Shown here: piece after piece, positions 14,824 through 22,259 of the stretch
Layout: every line of letters begins with the position of its first letter
Position numbering within the stretch: the stretch's first letter is position 1
From: a virus
Reading direction: 5' to 3' (one strand)
IMG/VR virus record: IMGVR_UViG_3300025525_000044
Span: 1 to 24,197 of that record
DNA: 24,197 bases
The notes under the pieces: model-generated
Databases searched by the model: none
What the model was told of the DNA's origin: nothing
What the model saw: only the letters and a program-made list of their open reading frames with translations
Program-made: the position numbers and the translations under genes

Positions 14824-16604
14824 GGCGCCACCATCGTCATGCCGTTATCGAGCGAAAACGGCACGTCGCGATTGTCCGAGCGAGCCGAGACTCCAGCCAC
14901 GCGCCCGTCCTGATCGACGCGGATGCGCACGTCGCCGCCGACTTTCGATTGCGCACCACCCGGCGTTACTGCGTTCGGCCGCGCAGGCCCTAGCGCATCG
15001 CCGGCCAGCTTGATCGCGGCGCCCGGCAGGGTGTATTTAGTGACCCACTCCGGCAGCATGTCCGAGATCGAGCGCAGCTTGGCGCCGATCCACTCCACCG
15101 CCTGCCCTACCGTGGTCTTGATGCCTTCCCACAAGCCGACGAAGAAATCCTTGATCGGCCCCCAGTTCTCGTAGATCAGACCGGCCGCCAGCGCCAGCGC
15201 GACGATGGCAATCGTGATCGGGTTGGCCAGCATGAACGCGCCCACGGCGCTGAATGCCGACAGCAGCTTGGCAAAGGCGCCCACGGCGAAGAGCACGCCG
15301 GGGCCGAGCGAAAACAGAACGGCCACCACCTTGCCGATCGCCCCCACGAGGATCAGCAGCGACCCGCCGCCGAGCAGCAGGCCGGCCACTGCGAGGGCCA
15401 GCCGCCCGAGCCACTTCGCGGCGAGCGGGTTGGCCTGGACGAGGCCCTTCACGGACTCGGACAGCGCGCCAAACCATTCCGTCAGGCTTTTCAAATCCTC
15501 GCTCACGGCTTCACCGACGCCGGCCAGCAGGTTGGTGAAGGTGCCGCTGGCGGCCTCCCACAGGTTGGTCAGGGTGCCCAGCACCGCGCCGACGCGCTTG
15601 TTGAGGTCGGCCTGCCTTTCCATGTCGGCCGTCATCTTGCGATAGCCTTCGGTGCCATTGCTGATCAGCGTGGACACCATCTGCATGTCCTGGCCGCCGC
15701 CGAACAGATGCTTGAGCACCTTGTTCAATTGCCCCGGCTCCAGCGCCTGGAGCTTGTCGAGCTGCGCCACCATGTTCTCGACGCCGAGGAAGTTGCCCTT
15801 CTTGTCGGTGAACTCCAGCGTGAATCCCTTCCGGGCTTGCAACACCTTATTGACCTCGCCGAGCTTCTTGGTGTCCTGTAACGCGTTGAGAATCGCCCCC
15901 ATGCCGGTGCCGACGGTCTCGCCGCTGCTGCCGGTCTTGATCAGGATGGCGTACAGCGCGCTCATTTCGCGGGTGGCTTCCAGCCCCTGCACCTTGACCG
16001 CCTTCAGCGCGCCGGCCGAGCGGGCGAAGGCGTACATCATCTGGGTCGCATCGACGCCCTGGTGATAGACGCGCTGGATGGTGTCCATGAACTTGAGCAT
16101 GTCGGCGTCGGCGACGCCCGTCGCTTCCTTCAGCTTGGCCACGAACTCTGCGGCCTGCTCCGGCGTCTGCTTCAGCAGCACCGCGATGTTCGCCGTCGCC
16201 TCGCCAACGCCTGACAAAATCGACTGGTCGGTGATGCCGAACTTCTTCAGCGTCGCCATCATGTTGAGGAAGTCGGTCGTGGTGCCGGGCAGCCGGTCGC
16301 CCAGCTTCACGGCCAGGGCATTGACCTGCTCGAAGGCGCCGGTCATGCCGTTCTTGTCCATCATGGCCGACTTGAGCCGCGTCGACGCATCCTCCAGGGC
16401 GGCGAAGGCGGAGACCGGTTTCGCCATCGCGCCGCCGAGGATCAGGCCGTTGCCCAGGGCGCCACGGCCGATTGCGCCGGCCTGGTCGGAGAGCCGCTTG
16501 AGCTTGCCGCGCAGCCCATCGACCTGCTGGACGATGCGCCCCATGCCCGTCATCTGGTCGAACAGCTTGACGGTAACGCCGAGGGCCATCATGGTTGTGG
16601 ACAT
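14820..16604 (-). CDS. Tail tape measure protein
   Basis: This 594-residue protein sets tail length and fills the tail tube before ejection. Residues 1-110 have the GVTVKLFDQMTGMGRIVQQV start and a coiled-coil stretch; residues 60-330 fit the TP901/PhageMin_Tail domain (FLNMMATLKKFGI, then MMYAFARSAGALKAV). Residues 400-478 are strongly hydrophobic with several predicted membrane helices, as expected for a protein that may insert into the inner membrane during ejection. The ATG at 16604 has AGGA about 10 bases upstream. Its start codon is only 14 bp from the divergent start of the plus-strand membrane gene. Confidence 0.93.
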   Translation of the reverse strand: MSTTMMALGVTVKLFDQMTGMGRIVQQVDGLRGKLKRLSDQAGAIGRGALGNGLILGGAMAKPVSAFAALEDASTRLKSAMMDKNGMTGAFEQVNALAVKLGDRLPGTTTDFLNMMATLKKFGITDQSILSGVGEATANIAVLLKQTPEQAAEFVAKLKEATGVADADMLKFMDTIQRVYHQGVDATQMMYAFARSAGALKAVKVQGLEATREMSALYAILIKTGSSGETVGTGMGAILNALQDTKKLGEVNKVLQARKGFTLEFTDKKGNFLGVENMVAQLDKLQALEPGQLNKVLKHLFGGGQDMQMVSTLISNGTEGYRKMTADMERQADLNKRVGAVLGTLTNLWEAASGTFTNLLAGVGEAVSEDLKSLTEWFGALSESVKGLVQANPLAAKWLGRLALAVAGLLLGGGSLLILVGAIGKVVAVLFSLGPGVLFAVGAFAKLLSAFSAVGAFMLANPITIAIVALALAAGLIYENWGPIKDFFVGLWEGIKTTVGQAVEWIGAKLRSISDMLPEWVTKYTLPGAAIKLAGDALGPARPNAVTPGGAQSKVGGDVRIRVDQDGRVAGVSARSDNRDVPFSLDNGMTMVAP

Positions 16605-16618
16605 GCTATGCTGATCCT

Positions 16619-16810
16619 ATGGAAACGCTGAAATCACTGTTCATCTGGGCCGTCCTGATCCTGGTGCTTTACGCCACCGGGGAAGTGATTGCCGCCGACG
16701 GGTGGCCGGCCGGCGGCGTTTTCCTGCTGGTGGTGCTCGTCTTCGCTGCCCTCGTCAGCGGCATTAGCGATCTCCTGACCCTGCCCTTCAAGAAGCGTTC
16801 TGACGGTTGA
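16619..16810 (+). CDS. Two-helix membrane protein encoded antisense to the tail operon
   Basis: This 63-residue protein has two hydrophobic segments: residues 7-25 (IWAVLILVLYATGEVIAA) and 30-52 (AGGVFLLVVLVFAALVSG), followed by a basic tail (PFKKRSDG). It occupies the only larger gap (16605-16787) of the tail operon and runs against it. The minus-strand frames there have no protein-like content, so the membrane pattern is likely the real coding signal. No clear ribosome site or promoter is seen before 16619; an in-frame ATG at 16595 is an alternative. A lysogeny-expressed membrane moron, for instance in superinfection exclusion, is one possibility. Confidence 0.5.
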   Translation: METLKSLFIWAVLILVLYATGEVIAADGWPAGGVFLLVVLVFAALVSGISDLLTLPFKKRSDG

Positions 16811-16931
16811 GCCGCACCGCCTGGCGGTGCCAGAACAGCAGCTCCTCGGTCTCCATCGCCCAGAGTTCCGACGGCTGAAAATGGAACGCCTGGGCAAGGT
16901 CGCCCATCACGTCTTCCCAGTTCCGGGGAAT
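16788..16931 (-). CDS. Tail chaperone extension reached by -1 frameshift (GpE-like)
   Basis: This 47-codon frame has no start of its own. It begins where the gp41 frame crosses the slippery run and ends at TGA 16788-16790. It reads IPRNWEDVMGDLAQAFHF, then QPSELWAMETEELLFWHRQA. This resembles the P2 GpE family (D-x-A-x-x-F-x-x-x-P-x-E-L-x-x-M-x-x-x-E-L-x-x-W). The fused product would be 82 residues from frame 0 plus 47, or 129 in total. Such G/GT-type pairs recruit tail tube protein to the tape measure. Confidence 0.75.
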   Translation of the reverse strand: MPRNWEDVMGDLAQAFHFQPSELWAMETEELLFWHRQAVRLNRQNAS

Positions 16932-17176
16932 CCCCCCAAAAAACCGCCCACCGCCTCCAGCACGCGCGGCACATCGTCGACGTCCAGGTTGTCCAGCGCG
17001 GCGGCCGGGAGATTCGCCAGGCCAGCCGCGAAGTCCAGCATCATGGCGAACGGAAACTCCATGCTTTTCAGCGGACGGAAGTCCTTCGCCGTCGGCCGGC
17101 GCAGCACCAGCTTCTCGATCTTCTCGCCGCCGAACTCGATGGGATGCTTGAGGGTGATTTCAGTAACGCCGTTCAT
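16907..17176 (-). CDS. Tail assembly chaperone, short form (Mu gp41-like)
   Basis: This 89-residue protein starts MNGVTEITLKHPIEFGGEKIEKLVLRRP in the typical gp41/tail-assembly pattern and continues with AKDFRPLKSME. It lies between tube and tape measure, where long-tailed phages keep a chaperone pair made by frameshifting. The last 7 residues come from the frame-0 read-out after the slippery site. GAGGAG precedes the ATG by 8 bases and overlaps the end of the tube gene. Confidence 0.88.
   Translation of the reverse strand: MNGVTEITLKHPIEFGGEKIEKLVLRRPTAKDFRPLKSMEFPFAMMLDFAAGLANLPAAALDNLDVDDVPRVLEAVGGFLGGFPGTGKT
16931..16943 (-). promoter_or_regulatory. Programmed -1 frameshift site (tandem slippery heptamers)
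   Basis: Read on the minus strand, T TTT TTG GGG GGA contains two heptamers in the correct phase for the gp41 frame: TTTTTTG (16943-16937) and GGGGGGA (16937-16931). A -1 slip gives direct entry into the GpE-like frame, whereas frame 0 ends 8 codons later. No stable downstream hairpin was worked out. Confidence 0.75.
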
Positions 17177-17178
17177 GC

Positions 17179-17532
17179 TCAATTCTCCTCGCAGGAGATC
17201 GCGCCGAAACGCAGCTTGACCTCGCCCTTCGACATCTCCAGGGCGCCCTTGCACCAGGCGCTGACGAGGGTGTAGGTCTTGCCGGTGTCGGTCTCGAAGA
17301 TCACGCGCTCGTCGGTGATGTCCATGAATGTCTTCAAGCTGAAGGCGGCGTTGTGGGCGATGGTGCACTCCACCTCCGGCGCGATGACCTTCTCCGCATA
17401 GCCGAGCACGCCGGCGTCGCCGAGCACGTCCTCGCGCTCGACGCCGCCGAACTTCAGCGTTGCCCCTTCCTTGCTGCGCAGCCGCTCGCCCTTGACGGTG
17501 ATGTAGGCGCGGCCGGTGATCTGGTTGCTCAT
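17179..17532 (-). CDS. Tail tube protein (Mu M/gp40-like)
   Basis: This 117-residue protein is the inner tube subunit of the contractile tail. Family features are the N-terminal NQITGRAYITVKGERLRSKEG and KFGGVEREDVLG, and the C-terminal GEVKLRFGAISCEE. Its size fits Mu-like tube proteins. It follows the sheath gene by 12 bases with a clear AGGAG before the ATG. It polymerises around the tape measure with help from the gp41 chaperones. Confidence 0.92.
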   Translation of the reverse strand: MSNQITGRAYITVKGERLRSKEGATLKFGGVEREDVLGDAGVLGYAEKVIAPEVECTIAHNAAFSLKTFMDITDERVIFETDTGKTYTLVSAWCKGALEMSKGEVKLRFGAISCEEN

Positions 17533-17544
17533 GAAAGGCTCTCC

Positions 17545-19023
17545 TTAAAGGATGTACTGCACGGCGGCGGCAAACACGTCGAACTGGTTGACCACGTTCG
17601 GCGGGATCACTGCGTTGACGCGGTTTTCGTCGGCCTCGGAGCGCAGCACGATGAGATCGGTCTTGAACTGCTCCAGGTCTTCGAGCAGGCCGACGCGCAC
17701 CATCTGCGCCGCCGCCGCGATCAGCGTGGCGCGGATCAGCTTCGGCGTGGCGATCTTCTGGCCGGGGCTGATGTACTGCAGCACGTCGTCGCCGGCCAGC
17801 TTGTGCGCCGGGTAGTCGCGCACCACGGCGAAGCGGAAGACGTAACGCATGTAGTCGACCGTCCACTTGGTGTTGAGCTTCAACAGGCTGCGATCATCCA
17901 TGCCGAAGGTGTTGGTCTGGTAGGTCGTGATGACCTGCTCGACCATCGCCGCGCCGGAAGGATCGAAGATGATGGTGCTGATGCCGTCGTAGAGCAGCAG
18001 GTTGCGCTCGGCGTCGGTGAAGCGGTCGGCCTCGGCCGGCGCCATCACGTCGGGCAGGCGCAGGCCGCGGAACGGGATGGCCGGATCGTTGGCGCCGGAG
18101 AATTCCACGGCGGCGGCGAACTGCGCGGCGACCACCCAGGACAGCGTCGGGCAGCCCTTGAGGCCGGGGAACGAGGTGTGCGGGCTGTTGCGCGCGGCGC
18201 CGTAGGCAGCCAGCGTGGCGAAGGTGCCGGACTTGAAGCCGAAGCTGTGGCCGGTGCGCATGTCCAGGCCGCCCCAGCGGCTTTGCAGCTCGCTCTCCAT
18301 CGCCGTGACGTTGGCCACGTCCGTCCAGGGCATCACCACGGTGTAGAAGGCGCCGGTGCTCATGGCGGCGATGGCGGTCAGCACATCCGGGTTGCCGGTG
18401 CCGCCGGACATCGCCACGATGGTGGCCGTCATGCCCTTGGGCGTGAATTCGCCGGTGTAGTAGTTGAGGCGCACGTCGATGCCGTTGCCTTCCTCGCCCT
18501 TGTGGCGCGCGGTCAGCGTTACCACGGCGGCGGCGGCGCTGGCGGTAACGGCCAGGTCGGGCAGCGCGGTGATCGCGGCGGCCACGGCGGTGGCGATGGC
18601 GGAAGCCGTCTGCGAGGCGGTGATGCCCACCCGCACCGGCTTGCCGCCGATGTAGAGGTTGAGCGTGCCGGCCTCGGTCGGCGTGCCGCCGAAGGTGATG
18701 GTGCCGGCGGCGGCGGCGCCGGCGCCGAGATCGTCCAGGGCCAGCGCCCACAGATCGGCGGTCGGATGCACCTTGAGCACGGCCGGGATCATCTGCGCCA
18801 GCATCGAGCCGCGGCCGAAGTAGTTGACGCCGTCGGCCTCGCGCGAGACGCGCGTCAGCACGCCCTGGGCGACGCTGCCTGTGGTCAGGCGCTGGCCGAG
18901 CAGCAGGACGCGGCGCGGCATGTTGGGCAGGCCGCGCACGGCGCGGGTGTGGTCGATCTCCAGCCAGGCGCCGGGAATGCGCCAGTCGGTCGGGATCGAC
19001 ATGAAGGTGATGTTGTCGGGCAT
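17545..19023 (-). CDS. Tail sheath protein (Mu L/gp39-like)
   Basis: This 492-residue contractile sheath subunit has the N-terminal IPTDWRIPGAWLEIDHTRAV typical of Mu gpL. An Ala/Gly/Thr-rich inserted domain spans about residues 100-210. A FSGANDPAIPFRGLRLPDVMAP segment precedes the conserved C-terminal domain (LNTKWTVDYMRYVFRF to PPNVVNQFDVFAAAVQYIL). AGGAGG lies 4 bases before the ATG. An internal Met8 is a possible alternative start. It shows that the phage is a myovirus. Confidence 0.95.
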   Translation of the reverse strand: MPDNITFMSIPTDWRIPGAWLEIDHTRAVRGLPNMPRRVLLLGQRLTTGSVAQGVLTRVSREADGVNYFGRGSMLAQMIPAVLKVHPTADLWALALDDLGAGAAAAGTITFGGTPTEAGTLNLYIGGKPVRVGITASQTASAIATAVAAAITALPDLAVTASAAAAVVTLTARHKGEEGNGIDVRLNYYTGEFTPKGMTATIVAMSGGTGNPDVLTAIAAMSTGAFYTVVMPWTDVANVTAMESELQSRWGGLDMRTGHSFGFKSGTFATLAAYGAARNSPHTSFPGLKGCPTLSWVVAAQFAAAVEFSGANDPAIPFRGLRLPDVMAPAEADRFTDAERNLLLYDGISTIIFDPSGAAMVEQVITTYQTNTFGMDDRSLLKLNTKWTVDYMRYVFRFAVVRDYPAHKLAGDDVLQYISPGQKIATPKLIRATLIAAAAQMVRVGLLEDLEQFKTDLIVLRSEADENRVNAVIPPNVVNQFDVFAAAVQYIL

Positions 19024-19044
19024 GGCGCCTCCTGTCTGGGTGGT

Positions 19045-19260
19045 TTACTTCTTGGGCTTGAGCGGAGAGACGTTGGCAGCGTCGCCACCGTCAGTCTGTT
19101 GCGGCGCGGCAGGCGCGGCGTCGAGGCGAACGTCGCCGTCGGCGACGCGGCGCAGCCAGAACGAATCGCGCTCGACGACTTCGCCCTCGGCCTTGAGAAT
19201 CTGCCCGTCGGGCTTGCGCACGCGGGCGCCGTGGATGGGGGTGGCGATGACCTGCGGCAT
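19045..19260 (-). CDS. Mu gp38-like protein (DUF2635)
   Basis: This 71-residue protein has the DUF2635 pattern: ATPIHGARVRKPDGQILKAEG, then VERDSFWLRRVADGDV. The tail is rich in Ala, Pro and Lys. The family occurs between gp37 and the sheath in Mu-like phages; function unknown. The ATG at 19260 is chosen because AGGAG lies 8 bases upstream, overlapping the gp37 stop; an upstream in-frame extension is within gp37. Confidence 0.85.
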   Translation of the reverse strand: MPQVIATPIHGARVRKPDGQILKAEGEVVERDSFWLRRVADGDVRLDAAPAAPQQTDGGDAANVSPLKPKK

Positions 19261-19271
19261 GATGGTTTCTC

Positions 19272-19868
19272 CTAGGGTTGAAGGATGTTGGTCTCGGACA
19301 CTTCCGGCGCCGAGGTGGAATGGTCGGGCGGTTCCCCGACCCATTTGCCGCGTTCGGCAGCGGTCTCGTGCGGCTCGATGTCGTAATCGGCGTGGAAGGT
19401 CTTGAAGAGCGCCAGGCTGTCTTCGTCGAGCGCGGGCGGCAGCGCGACACCGGTGGCCTCGACGGCGACCGTGGCCACGTAGAGGCCGGCGGCGTAGAAC
19501 GCCTCGTCGGCCTGGAAGCCGACGCCGGTGACGTAGAACACCACGCCGTCGGCCTTGCCGCCGTCCATGAGGGCCAGCACGCTGTCGATGATCTGCGCGA
19601 GGCCGATGGCCTTGCCGTCACCCTTGCGGGCCGCTTCCTGCCCCCGGCTATTGCGCGCCACGCAGGCAATGCCGAAGCGCGCGGCGGCAAGGCCGTCGGC
19701 CACCGAGAAATCCATCGGCGCGACATAGACGGCCGGCGCCTCCGCCGCCATGCGTTTGACCAACGATGCCGAGTCCAGATCCGGCAGACCGGCCACGGTG
19801 ACCAGCTTTTGACCCAGCGCGGCGTTTTTGACCAGGGCAACCAGGCCGTCTTCGAGTTCAGCCAGCAT
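19272..19868 (-). CDS. Mu gp37-like protein (DUF1834)
   Basis: This 198-residue protein of the DUF1834/gp37 family contains MLAELEDGLVALVKNAALG, then VYVAPMDFSVADG and the strand FYAAGLYVATVAVEATG near the middle. It probably acts in tail completion or in the head-tail joint. Adjacent ATG codons lie at 19871 and 19868; GGAGG ends 4 bases before the second, which is therefore chosen. The open frame continues upstream through the intergenic repeat, but that part is not gp37. Confidence 0.87.
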   Translation of the reverse strand: MLAELEDGLVALVKNAALGQKLVTVAGLPDLDSASLVKRMAAEAPAVYVAPMDFSVADGLAAARFGIACVARNSRGQEAARKGDGKAIGLAQIIDSVLALMDGGKADGVVFYVTGVGFQADEAFYAAGLYVATVAVEATGVALPPALDEDSLALFKTFHADYDIEPHETAAERGKWVGEPPDHSTSAPEVSETNILQP

Positions 19869-19948
19869 CATGCCTCCCGCCGGGCCGCCCCAAGGCAGGC
19901 ATGCGCCCCCTCGGGGGGCAGCGAACGAAGGTGAGCGTGGGGGCTCAT
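19868..19948 (-). repeat. REP-like palindromic element carrying a coupled 26-codon mini-ORF
   Basis: The spacer between the gpG-like and gp37 genes contains a GC hairpin (GCCCCC at 19905-19910 with GGGGGC at 19914-19919) and flanks reading GAGCCCCCACGCTCACC and CTTGGGGCGGCCCGGCGG. I remember this as a common intergenic repeat of betaproteobacteria. It reads as a 26-codon ORF starting MSPHAHLRSLPPEG. Its ATG overlaps the gpG stop (ATGA), and its TGA overlaps the first gp37 ATG. Confidence 0.55.
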
Positions 19949-20418
19949 ATCTGGCCTCCTCCGTAATGCCGGCGCAGCACATGCAGGATGTCAGCGCGGT
20001 CGTCCTTCGAGATGCCGAGGAACGGGCGCGCCGGAATGGTGACCTGTTTTGCCGTGACGAAACCGCCGGCAACCCTGAAGCGCAGCGCCTTGCCGGCCCT
20101 GGGCTTGATGACGCCGCCGAATTGATGGATGGCGGCATAGATGCGGTTGACGCCCCAGGCGGCCTCGCTCGACGTGGCGCGGCTGGAGATCGATCCGGAC
20201 AGGTGGCCGGCCTGGGTCAGGGTGCGGCCGCTCTTCTTCCGGCTCTTCTTCCAGGCAACGCCGTCCGGGGCGGCCTGGGTGCGAAAACGCAGGCGGGTGC
20301 TCGACTCGCCCAGGGCGGCGATCTCCCGCATGGCCGTCTGCGGCTGGGCCGCCGCCGACATCATGCGGCGGAGCTGGCTCATCAGGCGGGCGTCGTCGAA
20401 TTCGACCTCGAACTGCAT
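19945..20418 (-). CDS. Phage virion morphogenesis protein (Mu gpG / P2 S family)
   Basis: This 157-residue protein contains the signatures of the virion-morphogenesis/tail-completion family: GESSTRLRFRTQAAPDGVAWKK, then LTQAGHLSGSISS and IYAAIHQFGGVIKPR with the C-terminal IPARPFLGIS. It probably completes the tail terminus or the head-tail joint. In Mu the G gene lies between F and I; here it lies between gp36 and gp37. The ATG overlaps the gp36 stop by one base (TGATG). Confidence 0.9.
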   Translation of the reverse strand: MQFEVEFDDARLMSQLRRMMSAAAQPQTAMREIAALGESSTRLRFRTQAAPDGVAWKKSRKKSGRTLTQAGHLSGSISSRATSSEAAWGVNRIYAAIHQFGGVIKPRAGKALRFRVAGGFVTAKQVTIPARPFLGISKDDRADILHVLRRHYGGGQI

Positions 20419-20918
20419 CAGATGAATCCCGTGTCCTTGCGGTTGAACACATTGCCGCCCGAGCCGATCTCGACCGTGCCGCCGGCAGGCTGGCTGGCTG
20501 CGCCGAGATCGGCGCCGAGCGACACCTTGCCGGCGCCCGCCTCGCGGAAGAACCGCTCGGCGGCGTCGTAGCGTTTCTGGATGGTTTCGGTCGCCAGGTC
20601 GTCGTAGAGGAAGTAGCGCGCCAGGTCGCAGGCCAGGCGCTTGACCACCAGCGGCGGGCTGGCCAGCGGCACGGCGTAACGCACCGCGAGATAGCCGTCG
20701 ATGGTGTTGTCGGCGTCGGCCAGCGCGCCGGTGACAAGGCCCAGCGCCGCCGTCGCCGCCGCCTGTTCCGCCGCCGTCCAGGCGGACAGGTCGGAGCCTT
20801 CCGCCGCCGCACGCAGCAGCTCGGCCGTCACCAGCCTCGGCGTGCTGCGATCGGCGCGCTGCGCGATCTCTTCGGCGTCGAAGCGGTCGAGCAGTTCGGT
20901 GGCGGTGGCGTAGGGCAT
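20418..20918 (-). CDS. Mu gp36-like protein (DUF1320)
   Basis: This 166-residue protein begins MPYATATELLDRFDAEEIAQ, the usual start of the DUF1320/gp36 family. It contains the DNTIDGYLAVRYAVPLASPP segment and the CDLARYFLYDD helix. It probably acts as a head-tail connector or adaptor, as Mu J. The C-terminal 35 residues are Gly-rich and flexible. It overlaps the gpG-like gene by one base. Confidence 0.92.
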   Translation of the reverse strand: MPYATATELLDRFDAEEIAQRADRSTPRLVTAELLRAAAEGSDLSAWTAAEQAAATAALGLVTGALADADNTIDGYLAVRYAVPLASPPLVVKRLACDLARYFLYDDLATETIQKRYDAAERFFREAGAGKVSLGADLGAASQPAGGTVEIGSGGNVFNRKDTGFI

Positions 20919-20927
20919 GACCGATCC

Positions 20928-21158
20928 TTATTGCTTGCCGGCCGGATCACCCGCGGAGGGCGTGACGACAAGCTGGGGCTCGGCGAGCAGTTCGCCCACC
21001 TGGTCCTCGGTGAAGTCGTCGATCTCCACGACGGTCGGCTCGGCCGGCCAGGCGCGCCCGGCGCGGCGGAAGCCGTCGCGCCGGGCCTGAACGACGAGAT
21101 GCGTCACTCCCGCATCGACAGCGGGGGCGACCGGTTCGCTTTTCTTGGGTTTTGCCAT
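20928..21158 (-). CDS. Mu gp35-like protein (HI1506-related)
   Basis: This 76-residue protein contains VVQARRDGFRRAGRAWPAEP, the recognisable core of the HI1506/FluMu gp35 group, followed by an acidic FTEDQVGELLAEPQL helix. The N-terminus is Lys/Pro-rich. It sits between capsid and gp36 exactly as in Mu-like phages. GAGGAG lies 6 bases before the ATG. Function unknown; a structural or connector role is likely from position. Confidence 0.85.
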   Translation of the reverse strand: MAKPKKSEPVAPAVDAGVTHLVVQARRDGFRRAGRAWPAEPTVVEIDDFTEDQVGELLAEPQLVVTPSAGDPAGKQ

Positions 21159-21180
21159 TCCGTTCTCCTCGTTTATACGA

Positions 21181-22206
21181 TTACGACAGCCACGGCGTCA
21201 CGAGCAGCTTCGCCGTGTTGCGGTAGATGTTGTCGGCGCCGGCGGCGTTTTTCTCCGCCTGCAGGATCGTCAGGCCGGTCGCCTCCAGCGAAGGCGGCAC
21301 CACCAGCAGGCTCGGACGCACGCCCAGGGGCTTGCCGCTGTCGCCCTTCATGCTCATCAGGGCGGCGCGGGCGGCGCCATAGCTGGTTGCGTCGAGGGCC
21401 GCCTTGGAAGCATAGGCGAGCTGCCAGAGGCCGTAGCCGACGTTGCAGCGGGCATCCACGCCATAACGGAACAGCTTCTGGTTGAACACCGCCTCGTCGT
21501 TGTCCTGATCCATCTTCACCAGCCTGTAGTCACGCCGCTTCTGGAAGATGAACGGCTTGACCATCTTGGTGGCGTCGAGCAGGTACCAGGCGGTGCCGGC
21601 GCCGCCGCCGAAGTTGGAGACGGACGCAACCGATCCGTCGGCCTGCACCACCGGGTGGTCGGTATCGAAGAAATACTGGCCGTCGTAGCAGTTGGTGGAG
21701 AAGCCGGCCGCCATGAGGGCGAATATCAGTTCGTCCGGGTGGTTTCTGGCGTCCTGCCCAAGCTGGGAGAACATCGGCGTGTACACGCCGTAGGTATCAT
21801 CCTCGATGTGGTCGCGGTCGATACCAACGGTATTTTCGTAGCTCTTGTTCTTGATCGTGAAGTCGTGGCTCTTCAGGTTCTGGATGACGCGATCCCCCAT
21901 CCACTCGCGGAAGCGCGTGGTCGAGCCCAGCCAGGCGTACTGCTCCTGCGACTGCGACGACGGGATCTCCATCGCCACCTGCGCCCAGTCGGACGGCGCT
22001 GCGGCGAACGCCTCGTTGAACCGGGTGTTGAAGCCGGTGAACATGGCGTTCAGGCTGGCGCGATTGATGATCAGCCCGCCGAACCCGATCAGGGCCAGGT
22101 CGCTCTCGCGCTGGAAGGCCGGCTCGAACGGCATATGGCCGAACACGGCGGCAACGGCCACGGCCAGCAGCATCAGGCCGGCCACCCACTTGTAAGTCGA
22201 TTTCAT
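21181..22206 (-). CDS. Major capsid protein, Mu gpT-like, with N-terminal hydrophobic extension
   Basis: This 341-residue protein makes the HK97-fold head shell. From residue 45 (LIINRASLNAMFTGFNTRFN) to the end it matches the gpT family, including WLGSTTRFREWMGDRV, a DRDHIEDDTYGVY segment and NCYDGQYFFDTDHPV. The first 44 residues are atypical: KWVAGLMLLAVAVAAVFG (6-23) is a membrane-like segment. The ATG at 22206 has AGGAG 7 bases upstream, and no start with a ribosome site lies near residue 45, so the extension is translated as one protein. It may be removed by the I protease. The frame stays open to 22371, but that part overlaps the decoration gene. Confidence 0.92.
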   Translation of the reverse strand: MKSTYKWVAGLMLLAVAVAAVFGHMPFEPAFQRESDLALIGFGGLIINRASLNAMFTGFNTRFNEAFAAAPSDWAQVAMEIPSSQSQEQYAWLGSTTRFREWMGDRVIQNLKSHDFTIKNKSYENTVGIDRDHIEDDTYGVYTPMFSQLGQDARNHPDELIFALMAAGFSTNCYDGQYFFDTDHPVVQADGSVASVSNFGGGAGTAWYLLDATKMVKPFIFQKRRDYRLVKMDQDNDEAVFNQKLFRYGVDARCNVGYGLWQLAYASKAALDATSYGAARAALMSMKGDSGKPLGVRPSLLVVPPSLEATGLTILQAEKNAAGADNIYRNTAKLLVTPWLS

Positions 22207-22259
22207 GCGTTTTCTCCTGTTTGCGTGAAGGGATTGCTGGTTTGCGGGATGGGCGCCGC

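Noticed and set aside
17353-19275. 640-residue plus-strand ORF opposite the sheath gene
   Set aside because: It is a GC-rich shadow full of Gly, His, Arg and Ala opposite the recognisable sheath protein; no domain or ribosome site.
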